This document shows positions 9,312 to 17,824 of a DNA stretch of 64,000 bases, piece by piece. The DNA is from Candidatus Blautia faecipullorum (GTDB taxonomy: Bacteria; Bacillota; Clostridia; Lachnospirales; Lachnospiraceae). The notes under the pieces are model-generated. The model saw only the letters and a program-made list of their open reading frames with translations, had not been told where the DNA came from and made no database searches. The position numbers and the translations under genes are program-made. The stretch covers positions 47,570-111,569 of the forward strand of contig DXEG01000027.1 in NCBI GenBank assembly GCA_019115125.1, in the 5' to 3' direction. Positions within the stretch are counted from its first letter, which is position 1; each line of letters begins with the position of its first letter.

Positions 9312-10673
9312 TTAATCAATGCAGTAGGTAGTATGGAGCAGGTGATGGGCGATATGGCTGTTGGGTTCCTCCAGAAACTCCTCATAAATCTTCTTGATGG
9401 CAGGATTTTCGTGGGATTTCCGGTAGGTCAGCTCTCTGTCATGGGCGAAGGTCGCCGCTCTTCTGGCCGCGTATGCCTCGGGCTGATCAGTGTCCATCAA
9501 AAGCTTCGGCTGCCCGCCTCCGCTGACACAGCCCTCCGGACAGGTCATCACTTCTATAAAATGCAGATCCAGTGTGCCGTTCTTTACGGCCTCCAGCACA
9601 GGGATCACATTTTTCAGCCCCGTTACAATGCCGACCCTCAGGTTCAGGTCGCCCACTTTCAGGGTGGACATACGGAACCCCTCGGTTCCCCGCACCGCGG
9701 TTACCTCCACATCCGGAATCGGCTGTCCTGTCACAAGCTCATAGCCGGTACGGATGGCCGCCTCCATAACGCCTCCGGTAACGCCGAAGATCGTTCCGGC
9801 CCCGGTATAAAGGCCAAGAGGCTGGTCAAACTCCATTTCTTCCAGGCTGTCCCAGTCAATTCCCATATCACGGATCAGCCAGGCCAGGTCTCTTGTGGTG
9901 ATCGCCACATCTACGTCGCGGTAACCGCTGTCCTTCATTTCCGGCCGGCTGCACTCAAATTCTTTGCAGGTACAGGGCATCACGGAAACGCTGTAAATGC
10001 AGGAGCCGTCTTTTCCCTCTAGCTGGGCTCCGTAGGTCTTGAAAATCGCGCCTCCGATCTGCTGGGGGCTTTTGGCTGTGGACAGATGATCCTTCAGCTC
10101 AGGATAATTGTTTTCCATGAATTTCACCCATGCCGGACAGCAGGAGGTAAACATGGGAAGGACTCCGCCCTCTGTGATCCTTTTAATAAGCTCTGTTCCT
10201 TCCTCCATGATCGTTACGTCCGCCGGGAAATTGGTATCGTAAACACGGTCGAAGCCCAGGGCGTGGAGAGCCGCGGAAAGTCTGCCGGGAGTCAGAGAGC
10301 CCAGCTCCGCGCCGAATTCCTCCGCTATGGCTACCCGGACCGCGGGCGCGCACTGTACGACGGTGAATTTTTCCTTGTCCGCGAGAGCCGCCTTCACCTT
10401 ATCCACATTACAGACCGCGTGGGCCGCAAACAGCGGTTCCTGCACACAATCGGGAATATTTCTTTCTTTTTTTACTCTTTCGTACGCCTGTTTTCCGTGA
10501 GTCAGCACAGAAACATAAGATTTACATTTCTGCACGCACTGCCCGCATTTCACGCATCTGCTCTCGTCAATGGTCTGAGGCTCTCCCTGCTCTCCCACAA
10601 TGGCATAGGCAGGACAAACCTCCGCGCACTCGCGGCAGCCGGTACAAATATTCTTATCTATTTCTATTATCAT
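9312..10673 (-). CDS. [FeFe] hydrogenase catalytic subunit, HDCR/HydA2-like
   Basis: A 453-residue hydrogenase. The N-terminal ferredoxin domain carries two [4Fe-4S] sites (Cys10/13/16/20 and Cys40/43/46/50). The H-cluster domain has all three signatures: L1 TSCCPAW (Cys178 proton-relay, Cys179 ligand), L2 MPCTCKEFE (Cys234, Lys237, Glu240) and L3 MTCPEGCVSGGGQP (Cys378, Cys382). It is the last of four genes with a formate dehydrogenase and two HycB-like proteins. That is the subunit set of the hydrogen-dependent CO2 reductase of Acetobacterium woodii, so it probably exchanges electrons with formate/CO2 and evolves or uses H2. The direction in vivo is inference. Confidence 0.9.
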   Translation of the reverse strand: MIIEIDKNICTGCRECAEVCPAYAIVGEQGEPQTIDESRCVKCGQCVQKCKSYVSVLTHGKQAYERVKKERNIPDCVQEPLFAAHAVCNVDKVKAALADKEKFTVVQCAPAVRVAIAEEFGAELGSLTPGRLSAALHALGFDRVYDTNFPADVTIMEEGTELIKRITEGGVLPMFTSCCPAWVKFMENNYPELKDHLSTAKSPQQIGGAIFKTYGAQLEGKDGSCIYSVSVMPCTCKEFECSRPEMKDSGYRDVDVAITTRDLAWLIRDMGIDWDSLEEMEFDQPLGLYTGAGTIFGVTGGVMEAAIRTGYELVTGQPIPDVEVTAVRGTEGFRMSTLKVGDLNLRVGIVTGLKNVIPVLEAVKNGTLDLHFIEVMTCPEGCVSGGGQPKLLMDTDQPEAYAARRAATFAHDRELTYRKSHENPAIKKIYEEFLEEPNSHIAHHLLHTTYCID

Positions 10674-10688
10674 GAATTTTGTCCTCCC

Positions 10689-11252
10689 TTATCTCCAGTT
10701 TTTTGTCAGGAGCAGAGCTTCTGCCGCCTTAATATTTTTTTCTTCCCGTTCCGCTTCCGGATCTACCAGACGAAGAGCCTGATGGGGACAGACGCGTACG
10801 CAGGCCGGGCCGCCCTCGATTCCCGCGCACAGATCGCATTTGGAGGCGAATACCTTCGGTTCGTCCGCCATTGGCTGAGCAACCAGTCTGCCGTCCTTCG
10901 CATAGGGAAGGAGAGCGATGGCTCCGAAGGGACAGGCCTGCATACAGTCTTTGCAGCCGATACATTTTTCCGCGTCCACGATCACCTGATGATCGACGCG
11001 GCTGATAGCGCCCTTGGTGCAGGCGTTCAGGCAGGGAGCGTCCTCACAGTGCTTGCACTGGATCGGCATGCATCCCTCCTCAAATTTAGTCAGGAACAAT
11101 CTGGGTACCACAGGGACAGTGACTGTCCCTGTGGTTTTTCCCACATGATTACTTTTTCGGTTATGGACTGTGAAGCAGGCAAGCTCACATGCTTTGCAGC
11201 CTGTACATTTCGTACTGTCACCCACTACGAAGCATCCTAGTTCCTTTTTCAT
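10689..11252 (-). CDS. HycB-like four-cluster ferredoxin subunit (HDCR/FHL type), second copy
   Basis: A 187-residue iron-sulfur protein with CTGCKACELAC, CKHCEDAPCLNAC, CIGCKDCMQACPFGA and CDLCAGIEGGPACVRVC motifs, enough for four [4Fe-4S] clusters in the DMSO-reductase-subunit-B style. The start at 11252 (MKKELGCFVVGD) has AGGAGGAC upstream; a longer frame has no ribosome site and unlikely composition. It is a paralogue of the preceding gene and should carry electrons between FdhF and the hydrogenase. A charged, helix-prone C terminus follows the last cluster; in A. woodii HycB3 a C-terminal helix drives filament formation, but equivalence here is unproven. Confidence 0.88.
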   Translation of the reverse strand: MKKELGCFVVGDSTKCTGCKACELACFTVHNRKSNHVGKTTGTVTVPVVPRLFLTKFEEGCMPIQCKHCEDAPCLNACTKGAISRVDHQVIVDAEKCIGCKDCMQACPFGAIALLPYAKDGRLVAQPMADEPKVFASKCDLCAGIEGGPACVRVCPHQALRLVDPEAEREEKNIKAAEALLLTKNWR

Positions 11253-11266
11253 AATTTTCTGTCCTC

Positions 11267-11806
11267 CTATTCCTGTGGATGAGTCTCTCTGTATGCGTTT
11301 CTGGCCGCTTCCGCGCGCTTCCGCTCCATTGCCCCTTCCAGTTCCTCCTCCGTCACGAGAGAGAGAGCTTCTGTAGGACAAACTCTCACGCAGGCCGGAC
11401 CGCCCGGCAGTCCGTAGCAGAGATCACACTTATTGGCGGTTTTCTGCAAACTGCCGTCCGCCTGAACGCGGCCCTTTTTTTCGGTCATGTTAATGGCGCC
11501 GAAGGGACAGGCGTCCATACAGGATTTGCAGCCCATGCATTTGTTCTCGTCGATCACCACGCAGTGATCCTTCGTAGAAATCGCTCCCACCGGACACACT
11601 GCCATACAGGCCGGATTCTCACAGTGCTTGCACTGAACAGGAACACTCAGACGCACCGTTCTCACCACATGGAGCCTGGGATTGAAATCATAGGAATCCG
11701 GATCCACCTCAAAAATATGCTTGCCCTCATGAGCAACCACGCACCCGATCATACAGGTACGGCAGCCGATACAAAGGTCAGGGTTTCCTTTCACAAAGTA
11801 GTTCAT
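11267..11806 (-). CDS. HycB-like four-cluster ferredoxin subunit, first copy
   Basis: A 179-residue electron-transfer protein with four Cys clusters (CIGCRTCMIGC, CKHCENPACMAVC, CMGCKSCMDACPFGA, CDLCYGLPGGPACVRVC). The ATG overlaps the fdhF stop by four bases (ATGA), so it is translationally coupled to fdhF and is probably its direct partner, as HycB is to FdhF in E. coli and HycB2 is in HDCR. The C terminus ends in a charged helix rich in Glu and Arg. Which copy contacts the hydrogenase cannot be read from sequence alone. Confidence 0.9.
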   Translation of the reverse strand: MNYFVKGNPDLCIGCRTCMIGCVVAHEGKHIFEVDPDSYDFNPRLHVVRTVRLSVPVQCKHCENPACMAVCPVGAISTKDHCVVIDENKCMGCKSCMDACPFGAINMTEKKGRVQADGSLQKTANKCDLCYGLPGGPACVRVCPTEALSLVTEEELEGAMERKRAEAARNAYRETHPQE

Positions 11807-13992
11807 GCTTCCGCCCCCTTTCCCGGATCAATGCCCATCTGGGCGCGGATATCGTCATAAAGCTCCTCCACATGGCGTTCCGCCCATTCCTGGTCCTCGA
11901 TCTTTTCTACCCGGCACGCGCAGTATTTGTACTCGGGAGTATTGCTGATGGGATCCAGCTTGGCTGTTGTAAGCTCGTTGCAGGCTCCGATCCACCACTG
12001 ATAGGTCATATAGGTTGCTCCCGGTTTTACGCGGTCCGTGGGAAGACACCTGGTAATACAGTAGCCTCTCTTGGAAAGGATCTTCACAAGCTCTCCCTTT
12101 TTCAGTCCCATCCGCTGGCAGTCGCCGGTATTCATCTGCACCCATCCGGGCTCGTCCTCCAGATTGCGCAGCGTCCGGCAGTTTCCTGTCATAGTACGCA
12201 CAGAGTAATGGCCTACCTCCCGAACTGTGGAAAGCGTCATGGGATACTCGTCGTTTTCAAGCTCCACCGGCGGATGCCAGTCTGTGCCGTAAAACAGGGC
12301 CTTGTGATCTGCGGTGGCGAATACGCCGTTTTTATGAAGATAAGGAGTTCCCTTATCCTCCATGGATTTGTCACGGCAGGGCCACTGCACGCAGCCGTAT
12401 TTTTCAATTTTTTCGTAGGTAGCTCCCTTGAAGCTCGGGCAGAGCTCGATCAGCTCGTTCCAGATCTCCTCTGTATTTTTGTAATTCATGGGATATCCCA
12501 TGGCAGTGGATATCTCCGCGATGATCTTCCAGTCAGGAAGCACGTCTCCCTCTGGCTCCACCAGCTTGCGGACTCTCTGGAAGCCTCTGTCCGCGCAGGT
12601 ATAAACGCCTTCGTTTTCTCCCCAGGCAGCCGCCGGAAGAATCACGTCCGCATAGAGACCTGTTTTGTTCATGTAAATATCCTGCATCACTACAAAATCA
12701 CACTTGTCCAGAGCCTCCCGGACTTCCGCCAGATCCGGATCCGACTGAGCCGGATCCTCGCCGAATATGTAATATGCATGGATTCGTTTCTTTTCGTCCT
12801 TTTCGTGAAGGATCCTGTGAGGCACATGAGTGATAGGACATCCGACCTCACCGGGAAGAGATACTCCCCAGGCTTTTTCAAATTTTGCCCTTGCCGCTGG
12901 ATCTGTCACGTTCTGGTATCCGGGATAAGAGTTGGGAAGCGCTCCCATATCGCAGGCTCCCTGTACATTGTTCTGTCCGCGGACAGGTCCGATACCCATA
13001 GACGGACCGCCGAAATTACCTGTCATCAGCGCCAGATTGGCAAGTCCCTTCACCACATCCACCGCCTGGGTAAACTGACAGACACCCATACCGTAAAGGA
13101 TCATAGCCGGTTTCGTTGTGGCGTACATTCTCGCGGCCTCACGGATAGTCTCCGCCGGAATGTGGGTAATAGGCTCCGCATATTCCGGAGTGTACTTCTC
13201 GATCACCTTCAGGAATTCGTCAAATCCTTTGGTATGCTCCCGGATAAATTGTTCGTCTGCCAGACCTTCATTCCAGATCACGTTGGCGATGGCGTTCACC
13301 AGGGCCAGATTCGACCCGCCCTTCAACTGGAGATGAATGTCTGAGATACGCGCGGTTTCCGTTACACGGGGATCCGCGCAGATAATTTTCATTCCCTTCT
13401 GACGTCCGCGGACAATACGTCTCGCGACGATGGGATGAGAGTCTGCTCCATTATAGCCGAAGCAGAGTAAACAGCCTGCATCCTCGATCTCCGGGATGCC
13501 CATTGACATTGCGCCTGAACCTAAAGAATACAGTAGACCCGCTACCGAAGGCGCATGTCATATTCGCGCGCAGTGATCGACGTTGTTGGTGCCGATACAC
13601 GCGCGCATAAATTTCTGCATAAGATAATTGGCCTCGTTCCCGGCGCCTCTGGCGGAACCGGTACCCATAATAGAATCCGGGCCGAACTTCTCCTTGATCT
13701 CTCCAAGTCTTTTTGCCACATAGGAAATCGCCTCCTGCCAGGAAACCTCCTCCAGAGGCGCTTTCTTTCCGCCTTTGCGGATCATCGGCCTGCGCAGACG
13801 CTTGGTAAGTATCTGGGGATCATTCAGATAATCCCAGCCGTAATGACCCTTCAGGCACAGAGTTCCATCGTTTGTCCTGCCCTTGGCAGGCACTGCTTCC
13901 ACGATCTTATTCGCTTCAGGATCGACCGTGAACATAATCTGGCATCCCGCGCCGCAATAGGGGCAGGTTGTCTGAACCTGTTTTAAAGCCAT
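11803..13992 (-). CDS. fdhF: Selenocysteine formate dehydrogenase H-type catalytic subunit (Sec145)
   Basis: A molybdopterin (bis-MGD) enzyme interconverting formate and CO2. Starting at ATG 13992 (GGAGGAGG site) it is 729 residues with an in-frame TGA at codon 145 (13558-13560), context DHCARI-U-HAPSVAGL, exactly where FdhF enzymes carry Sec. The N-terminal [4Fe-4S] site is Cys10/13/17/46 (CPYCGAGC...LCLKG). Conserved FdhF stretches include MGMGIGPVRGQNNVQGACDMG-like sequence and the C-terminal MGDCQRMGLKKG region. A SECIS hairpin follows the TGA. Without recoding it would appear as a 144-residue stub and an N-truncated gene. It heads the operon with two HycB-like genes and hydA; Moco genes precede it. 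Confidence 0.96.
13504..13560 (-). promoter_or_regulatory. Bacterial SECIS element of fdhF
   Basis: Directly after the TGA the minus strand forms an apical hairpin GGTAG-CGGGT-CTACT (13532-13546); the GGGTCT loop context closely matches the GGTCT loop of E. coli fdhF. A longer lower stem pairs TGACATGCGCC, starting at the Sec codon itself, with GGCGCAATGTCA (13504-13515) apart from one bulged A. It recruits SelB. Confidence 0.85.
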
Positions 13993-14032
13993 AAATGTTC
14001 CTCCTCCATAAAAATATTTACTATTCGTCTTT

Positions 14033-14061
14033 ATTTTAACATTGATACTTTTTCTCAGCAA
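14033..14061 (-). promoter_or_regulatory. Candidate promoter of the fdhF operon
   Basis: TTGCTG (14056-14061), 17 bases, TAAAAT (14033-14038), about 40 bases ahead of the fdhF start. The -35 box is imperfect, and read-through from mobB is also possible. Confidence 0.45.
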
Positions 14062-14079
14062 GAAAAAAGCAGTAGATTC

Positions 14080-14598
14080 TTATATTTTTTTCTGTTTTTT
14101 ATGTTTTTCTATCTCCTTCTGGAGAATGTCGGCGCATTTTCCGATATCTTCCATTCCGATAGACGGAATTCCGGAAATTATGAGGTCTGTATCTGTTACC
14201 AGGCCGAGAAGTGTTTCCGCTTCACAGACACTTTCCCGGGAATTTACTTTTCTTACGATTTCGAATTTAGGATAAGAGGATTCCTTCATTCCCTCCAGAA
14301 GGATGATATCCGCCTCAGGAAAAAGAAAGGCCAGCCTTTCCGGATCCATATTTTTCTCTTCCTTCACCGCCATCCATTTATTTCCGGAGAAGATGCAGGT
14401 TCCGTAAGCTCCCGCCTCTCTGAGCCGGAAGGTGTCCGTCCCCTCTGTATCCGCCGCGAAGTCGTGGCCGTCATGCTTGACCACAGCCACCCGGTATCCT
14501 CTGCGGTCCAGCTCCTGGATCAGCTTTTCCAGAAAGGTGGTCTTCCCGGAATTTTTCACCCCGCTCACCGCCGCCATATAGGGGTTTACAGCATCCAT
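14080..14598 (-). CDS. mobB: Molybdopterin-guanine dinucleotide biosynthesis protein MobB
   Basis: A 172-residue P-loop GTPase-like protein (GVKNSGKTTFLEKLI; then VVKHDGHDF and LLEGMKESSYPKFEIVR, the MobB signature). It assists guanylation of molybdopterin for bis-MGD enzymes such as FdhF. The start overlaps the 3' end of moeA by 13 bases, so the genes are one transcript. It is last in mobA-moeA-mobB and directly precedes fdhF. Confidence 0.92.
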   Translation of the reverse strand: MDAVNPYMAAVSGVKNSGKTTFLEKLIQELDRRGYRVAVVKHDGHDFAADTEGTDTFRLREAGAYGTCIFSGNKWMAVKEEKNMDPERLAFLFPEADIILLEGMKESSYPKFEIVRKVNSRESVCEAETLLGLVTDTDLIISGIPSIGMEDIGKCADILQKEIEKHKKQKKI

Positions 14599-15797
14599 AC
14601 TCTCACCTGCTCTCCCGCTGCCAGAGACTGGGTTCCCGCGGGAATATCCAGAAGGCAGTTGCAGCCCCTGAGCGTCCCTATTGCGCCTGAAGAATAAATC
14701 CCCTGTGGAAACGTCACCTTTCCGTCTCTGTATACCGCTCTTACAAACCGCCGCATTTTACTTTTCTTCGAAAAATCCGCCGCCATTACGCCCTGTCTCT
14801 GCTCCATCTGACAGCCCGGATCCCCCGTCAGCTTCGCGAGGGCAGGACGGAAAAGCAGCTCCAGATTCGCCATGGCTCCGAAAGGATTCCCGGAAAGAGA
14901 AAGTATGCAGGTCCGTCCGTATACAGAAAAAATCGTAGGCGTACCCGGCTGGAGCTTCACCCGCCAGAAAAGCTTTTCCGCTCCCAGCTTCTCCAGCGCA
15001 CCGTGAAGAATATCCTTTTTTCCCACGGAAACGCCCCCTGTTGTAATAATAAAGTCCGCGCCCCGGGCGGCTTCCTCCAATACTCCGGCCAGCTTTTCCT
15101 CGCTGTCCGGCTGATGACAGACGGACTTTGCCGGAACACCCAGCTCTCTGAGCCGCGCGGACACCATCATCCCATTTGAATCATAAATTTTTCCCGGAGC
15201 CAGCGGACGTCCCGGAGGACACAGCTCGTCACCGGTGGTAATCACCCGGATCACAGGCCTGCGGAACACCTTTACCTTTTCCCGTCCGATGCCGGATAAG
15301 ATCCCCTGCTCCGCAAAGGTGAGCCTGGTTCCCTTCGCCAGAAGAAGGCTGTCCTTTTTGTAGTCCTCTCCCTGAAAGCAGTAGTTGTCGTAGGCTCTCT
15401 GACTCTTATAAATCTTTACGGTCTTTTCCCCGTAATCCGTATCCTCCTGCTTCACCGCAGCATCCGCTCCGGCCGGGAATGGGGCGCCCGTCATAATACG
15501 CCAGGCTTCTCCCGGCTTTATGGAGCGGGACTGTCCGTCGTCCCCCGCGTAAACGCACCCTGCCACCTTCAGTACCGCTGGACGCTCCCTGTCCGCCCCG
15601 CCAATATCCTCCGCCCTCACTGCGTAGCCGTCCACAGGGGAACGCGGAAAAGGCGGATTATCCAGCGGCGCGTACACATCCTCCGCCAGGCGGCAGCCTC
15701 CCGCTTCGCTGACCTCTGTTTCTGTGATATCCGTAATCCCTGTCACTCTCTCCAGGATCAGTTCCAGGGCGTTTTCCAGCATAATTCCTTCTATCAT
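14586..15797 (-). CDS. moeA: Molybdopterin molybdenumtransferase MoeA
   Basis: A 403-residue enzyme inserting molybdate into adenylated molybdopterin. Visible family motifs are NPPFPRSPVDGYAVRAED, RIMTGAPFPAGADAAVKQED, TTGDEL, YDSNGMM, TTGGVSVGKKD and LSLSGNPFGAM. The start at 15797 lies in an ATGA overlap with the mobA stop and has GAGGAAA upstream; an N-terminal extension into mobA is unlikely. Its product is needed by the tungsten/molybdenum enzyme FdhF next door. Confidence 0.95.
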   Translation of the reverse strand: MIEGIMLENALELILERVTGITDITETEVSEAGGCRLAEDVYAPLDNPPFPRSPVDGYAVRAEDIGGADRERPAVLKVAGCVYAGDDGQSRSIKPGEAWRIMTGAPFPAGADAAVKQEDTDYGEKTVKIYKSQRAYDNYCFQGEDYKKDSLLLAKGTRLTFAEQGILSGIGREKVKVFRRPVIRVITTGDELCPPGRPLAPGKIYDSNGMMVSARLRELGVPAKSVCHQPDSEEKLAGVLEEAARGADFIITTGGVSVGKKDILHGALEKLGAEKLFWRVKLQPGTPTIFSVYGRTCILSLSGNPFGAMANLELLFRPALAKLTGDPGCQMEQRQGVMAADFSKKSKMRRFVRAVYRDGKVTFPQGIYSSGAIGTLRGCNCLLDIPAGTQSLAAGEQVRVWML

Positions 15798-16474
15798 TCT
15801 GTTTTTCCTCTTTTCCTCAGCGCCGTCAGTCTCTGATAATCCTCCGGGGTATTGATATTTTCCAGTTCCCATTCCTCCGCCGAAACCCGGCAGATATCAT
15901 ATCCGGTCTCATCAAGGAGCCGGAACACCGGAGCGGCTTTGTTTTCAATCAGCCTTCCGATCCGCTCTCCCAGCGCCGTGGGATAAATCCCGATCAGGGG
16001 CTCCGTGCGGTCTCCGTGGGCGAGCAGCAGCGGTCTTCCGCTTCCGGGATTTTTTCCCTGAGGACAGTCCTCAGACGGCGCGCAGCCGGACAATTTTTCT
16101 TCGTGAGCCTGCAGAAGTCTCTCCAGTATCTGAAGCGGTATCTGCGGCATATCCACCGGAAGCACAAGGGCATAGGGAGTGTCCATGGCAGGCATACAGG
16201 AATACATTCCTCCCAGCGGCCCCCTCTCCCTGTAACGGTCAGGAACCTCATGGACTATGGCTCCCCCTTCATTCCATCCATGGCCGGACAGGTAGATCTC
16301 TCTGATCCCCAGCTTTGCGCCTTTTTCAATGATACAGGACAAAAAGCTTCTGCCTTCCAGCAAAAGCTCCGCCTTGTCTCTTCCCATCCGGCTGCTCTTT
16401 CCTCCTGCCAGGAGAAGAAGCGAATAGTTCTCTTCCCTGCTTCCCGGCGGAGATTTCTTTCTATAGTTTTTCAT
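15794..16474 (-). CDS. mobA: Molybdenum cofactor guanylyltransferase MobA
   Basis: A 226-residue nucleotidyltransferase transferring GMP to molybdopterin. The family motif LLLAGGKSSRMGRDKAELLLEG is at residues 19-40, followed by VPDRYRERGPLGGMYS and LPVDMPQ. Length and order fit MobA. The start at 16474 has AAGGAGATC upstream. It is the first gene of the Moco operon that leads into fdhF; the asd terminator lies behind its promoter region. Confidence 0.92.
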   Translation of the reverse strand: MKNYRKKSPPGSREENYSLLLLAGGKSSRMGRDKAELLLEGRSFLSCIIEKGAKLGIREIYLSGHGWNEGGAIVHEVPDRYRERGPLGGMYSCMPAMDTPYALVLPVDMPQIPLQILERLLQAHEEKLSGCAPSEDCPQGKNPGSGRPLLLAHGDRTEPLIGIYPTALGERIGRLIENKAAPVFRLLDETGYDICRVSAEEWELENINTPEDYQRLTALRKRGKTE

Positions 16475-16550
16475 AAAGCGATCTCCTTCTGCATGACTAT
16501 ATATTACTCCCGCAGACGGTCAAAAGCAATGTAAATACATTTAGACAAAT

Positions 16551-16598
16551 AAAAAAAGCCCCGGCCGTTCTCCCTTTCTGAACAGCCGGAAACTTTTT
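16551..16598 (-). terminator. Terminator of asd
   Basis: On the minus strand CCGGCTGTTC pairs with GAACGGCCGG, followed by GGC and seven T. It lies just past the asd stop and before mobA. Confidence 0.88.
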
Positions 16599-16612
16599 TT
16601 CATGTATTGTGA

Positions 16613-17698
16613 TTATTTCTTTGTAATATAGCCTTTTGCCTTCAGTGTCTCCGCACAGAGAACAGCGCCGCCGGCAGCTCCTCTTACTGTGTTGTGGGAA
16701 AGACCGATGAATTTATAATCATAAACGGTATCCTCACGGAGACGTCCCACAGACACGCCCATTCCGCGCTCATAGTTCACATCCTCTGTAACCTGGGGAC
16801 GGTTATCCTCCTCCAGATACTGGATAAACTGCTTGGGAGCGTTCGGAAGCTCAAGCTCCTGGGGGATTCCGCGGAAGTTTTTCAGCGCCTCAATCAACTG
16901 CTCTTTTGTTGGTTTTTTGCGGAATTTTACGAATACGGCGGCAGTATGTCCGTTCAGAACCGGAACGCGGACGCACTGGCAGGTGATCACCGGCTCCGCG
17001 GCGGGAACGATCTCGCCGTTTTCGATTTTGCCCCACAGCTTTAAGGGCTCTTTCTCACTCTTCTCTTCCTCTCCTCCGATATACGGGATAATGTTATGCT
17101 CCATTTCCGGCCAGTCCTTAAAGGTCTTTCCTGCGCCGGAGATCGCCTGATAGGTCGTAGCCACTACCTCGTACGGCTCAAATTCCTTCCATGCGGTGAG
17201 AACAGGCGCGTAGCTCTGGATCGAGCAGTTCGGCTTAACGGCAATGAACCCTCTTGTGGTTCCAAGACGCTTCTTCTGATCCGCGATAATGTCGAAATGC
17301 TCAGGATTGATTTCCGGAACTACCATAGGAACATCCGGCGTCCAGCGGTGAGCGCTGTTGTTGGAGACAACAGGCGTTTCTGTCTTGGCGTACGCTTCCT
17401 CAATAGCCTTGATCTCTTCCTTGGACATGTCTACCGCTGAAAATACAAAATCAACCGTAGCGGCGACTTTCTCCACCTCATTCACGTTCATGACAACGAT
17501 CTTCTTCACAGCCTCCGGCATGGGAGTGTCCATTTTCCATCTTCCGCCTACGGCCTCCTCGTAGGTCTTGCCCGCACTTCTGGCGCTTGCGGCCAGAGTT
17601 ACCACCTCAAACCACGGATGGTTTTCCAGAAGGGAAATAAATCTCTGTCCTACCATTCCGGTAGCTCCTAAAATACCGACTTTTAATTTTTCACTCAT
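16613..17698 (-). CDS. asd: Aspartate-semialdehyde dehydrogenase
   Basis: A 361-residue NADP enzyme of the lysine/threonine/methionine branch, reducing aspartyl phosphate. N-terminal Rossmann motif GILGATGMVGQRFISLL; the catalytic Cys is in KPNCSIQSYAPVL; later AISGAGKTFKDWPEM and RVPVLNGHTAAVFVKF are conserved. The start at 17698 (MSEKLKVGILG) has a GAGGAGAG site; a 17-residue extension upstream has none. It is a single-gene unit with its own terminator and is not linked to other lysine genes here. Confidence 0.96.
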   Translation of the reverse strand: MSEKLKVGILGATGMVGQRFISLLENHPWFEVVTLAASARSAGKTYEEAVGGRWKMDTPMPEAVKKIVVMNVNEVEKVAATVDFVFSAVDMSKEEIKAIEEAYAKTETPVVSNNSAHRWTPDVPMVVPEINPEHFDIIADQKKRLGTTRGFIAVKPNCSIQSYAPVLTAWKEFEPYEVVATTYQAISGAGKTFKDWPEMEHNIIPYIGGEEEKSEKEPLKLWGKIENGEIVPAAEPVITCQCVRVPVLNGHTAAVFVKFRKKPTKEQLIEALKNFRGIPQELELPNAPKQFIQYLEEDNRPQVTEDVNYERGMGVSVGRLREDTVYDYKFIGLSHNTVRGAAGGAVLCAETLKAKGYITKK

Positions 17699-17824
17699 AA
17701 TATCTCTCCTCGTTCCATGTCTTTGTTTTTGTGTCTTTGCACAGCACACATTTGTTTTTCTAGTAAATACTATAACACTTTTCCCGAAAATGCAAGTATT
17801 TTTTTATGATTTTTCCGGCGCTTT

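Noticed and set aside
13558-14061. A short separate gene ending at 13558 and a second gene starting near 13509
   Set aside because: Both are halves of one fdhF separated by a selenocysteine TGA with a SECIS hairpin.
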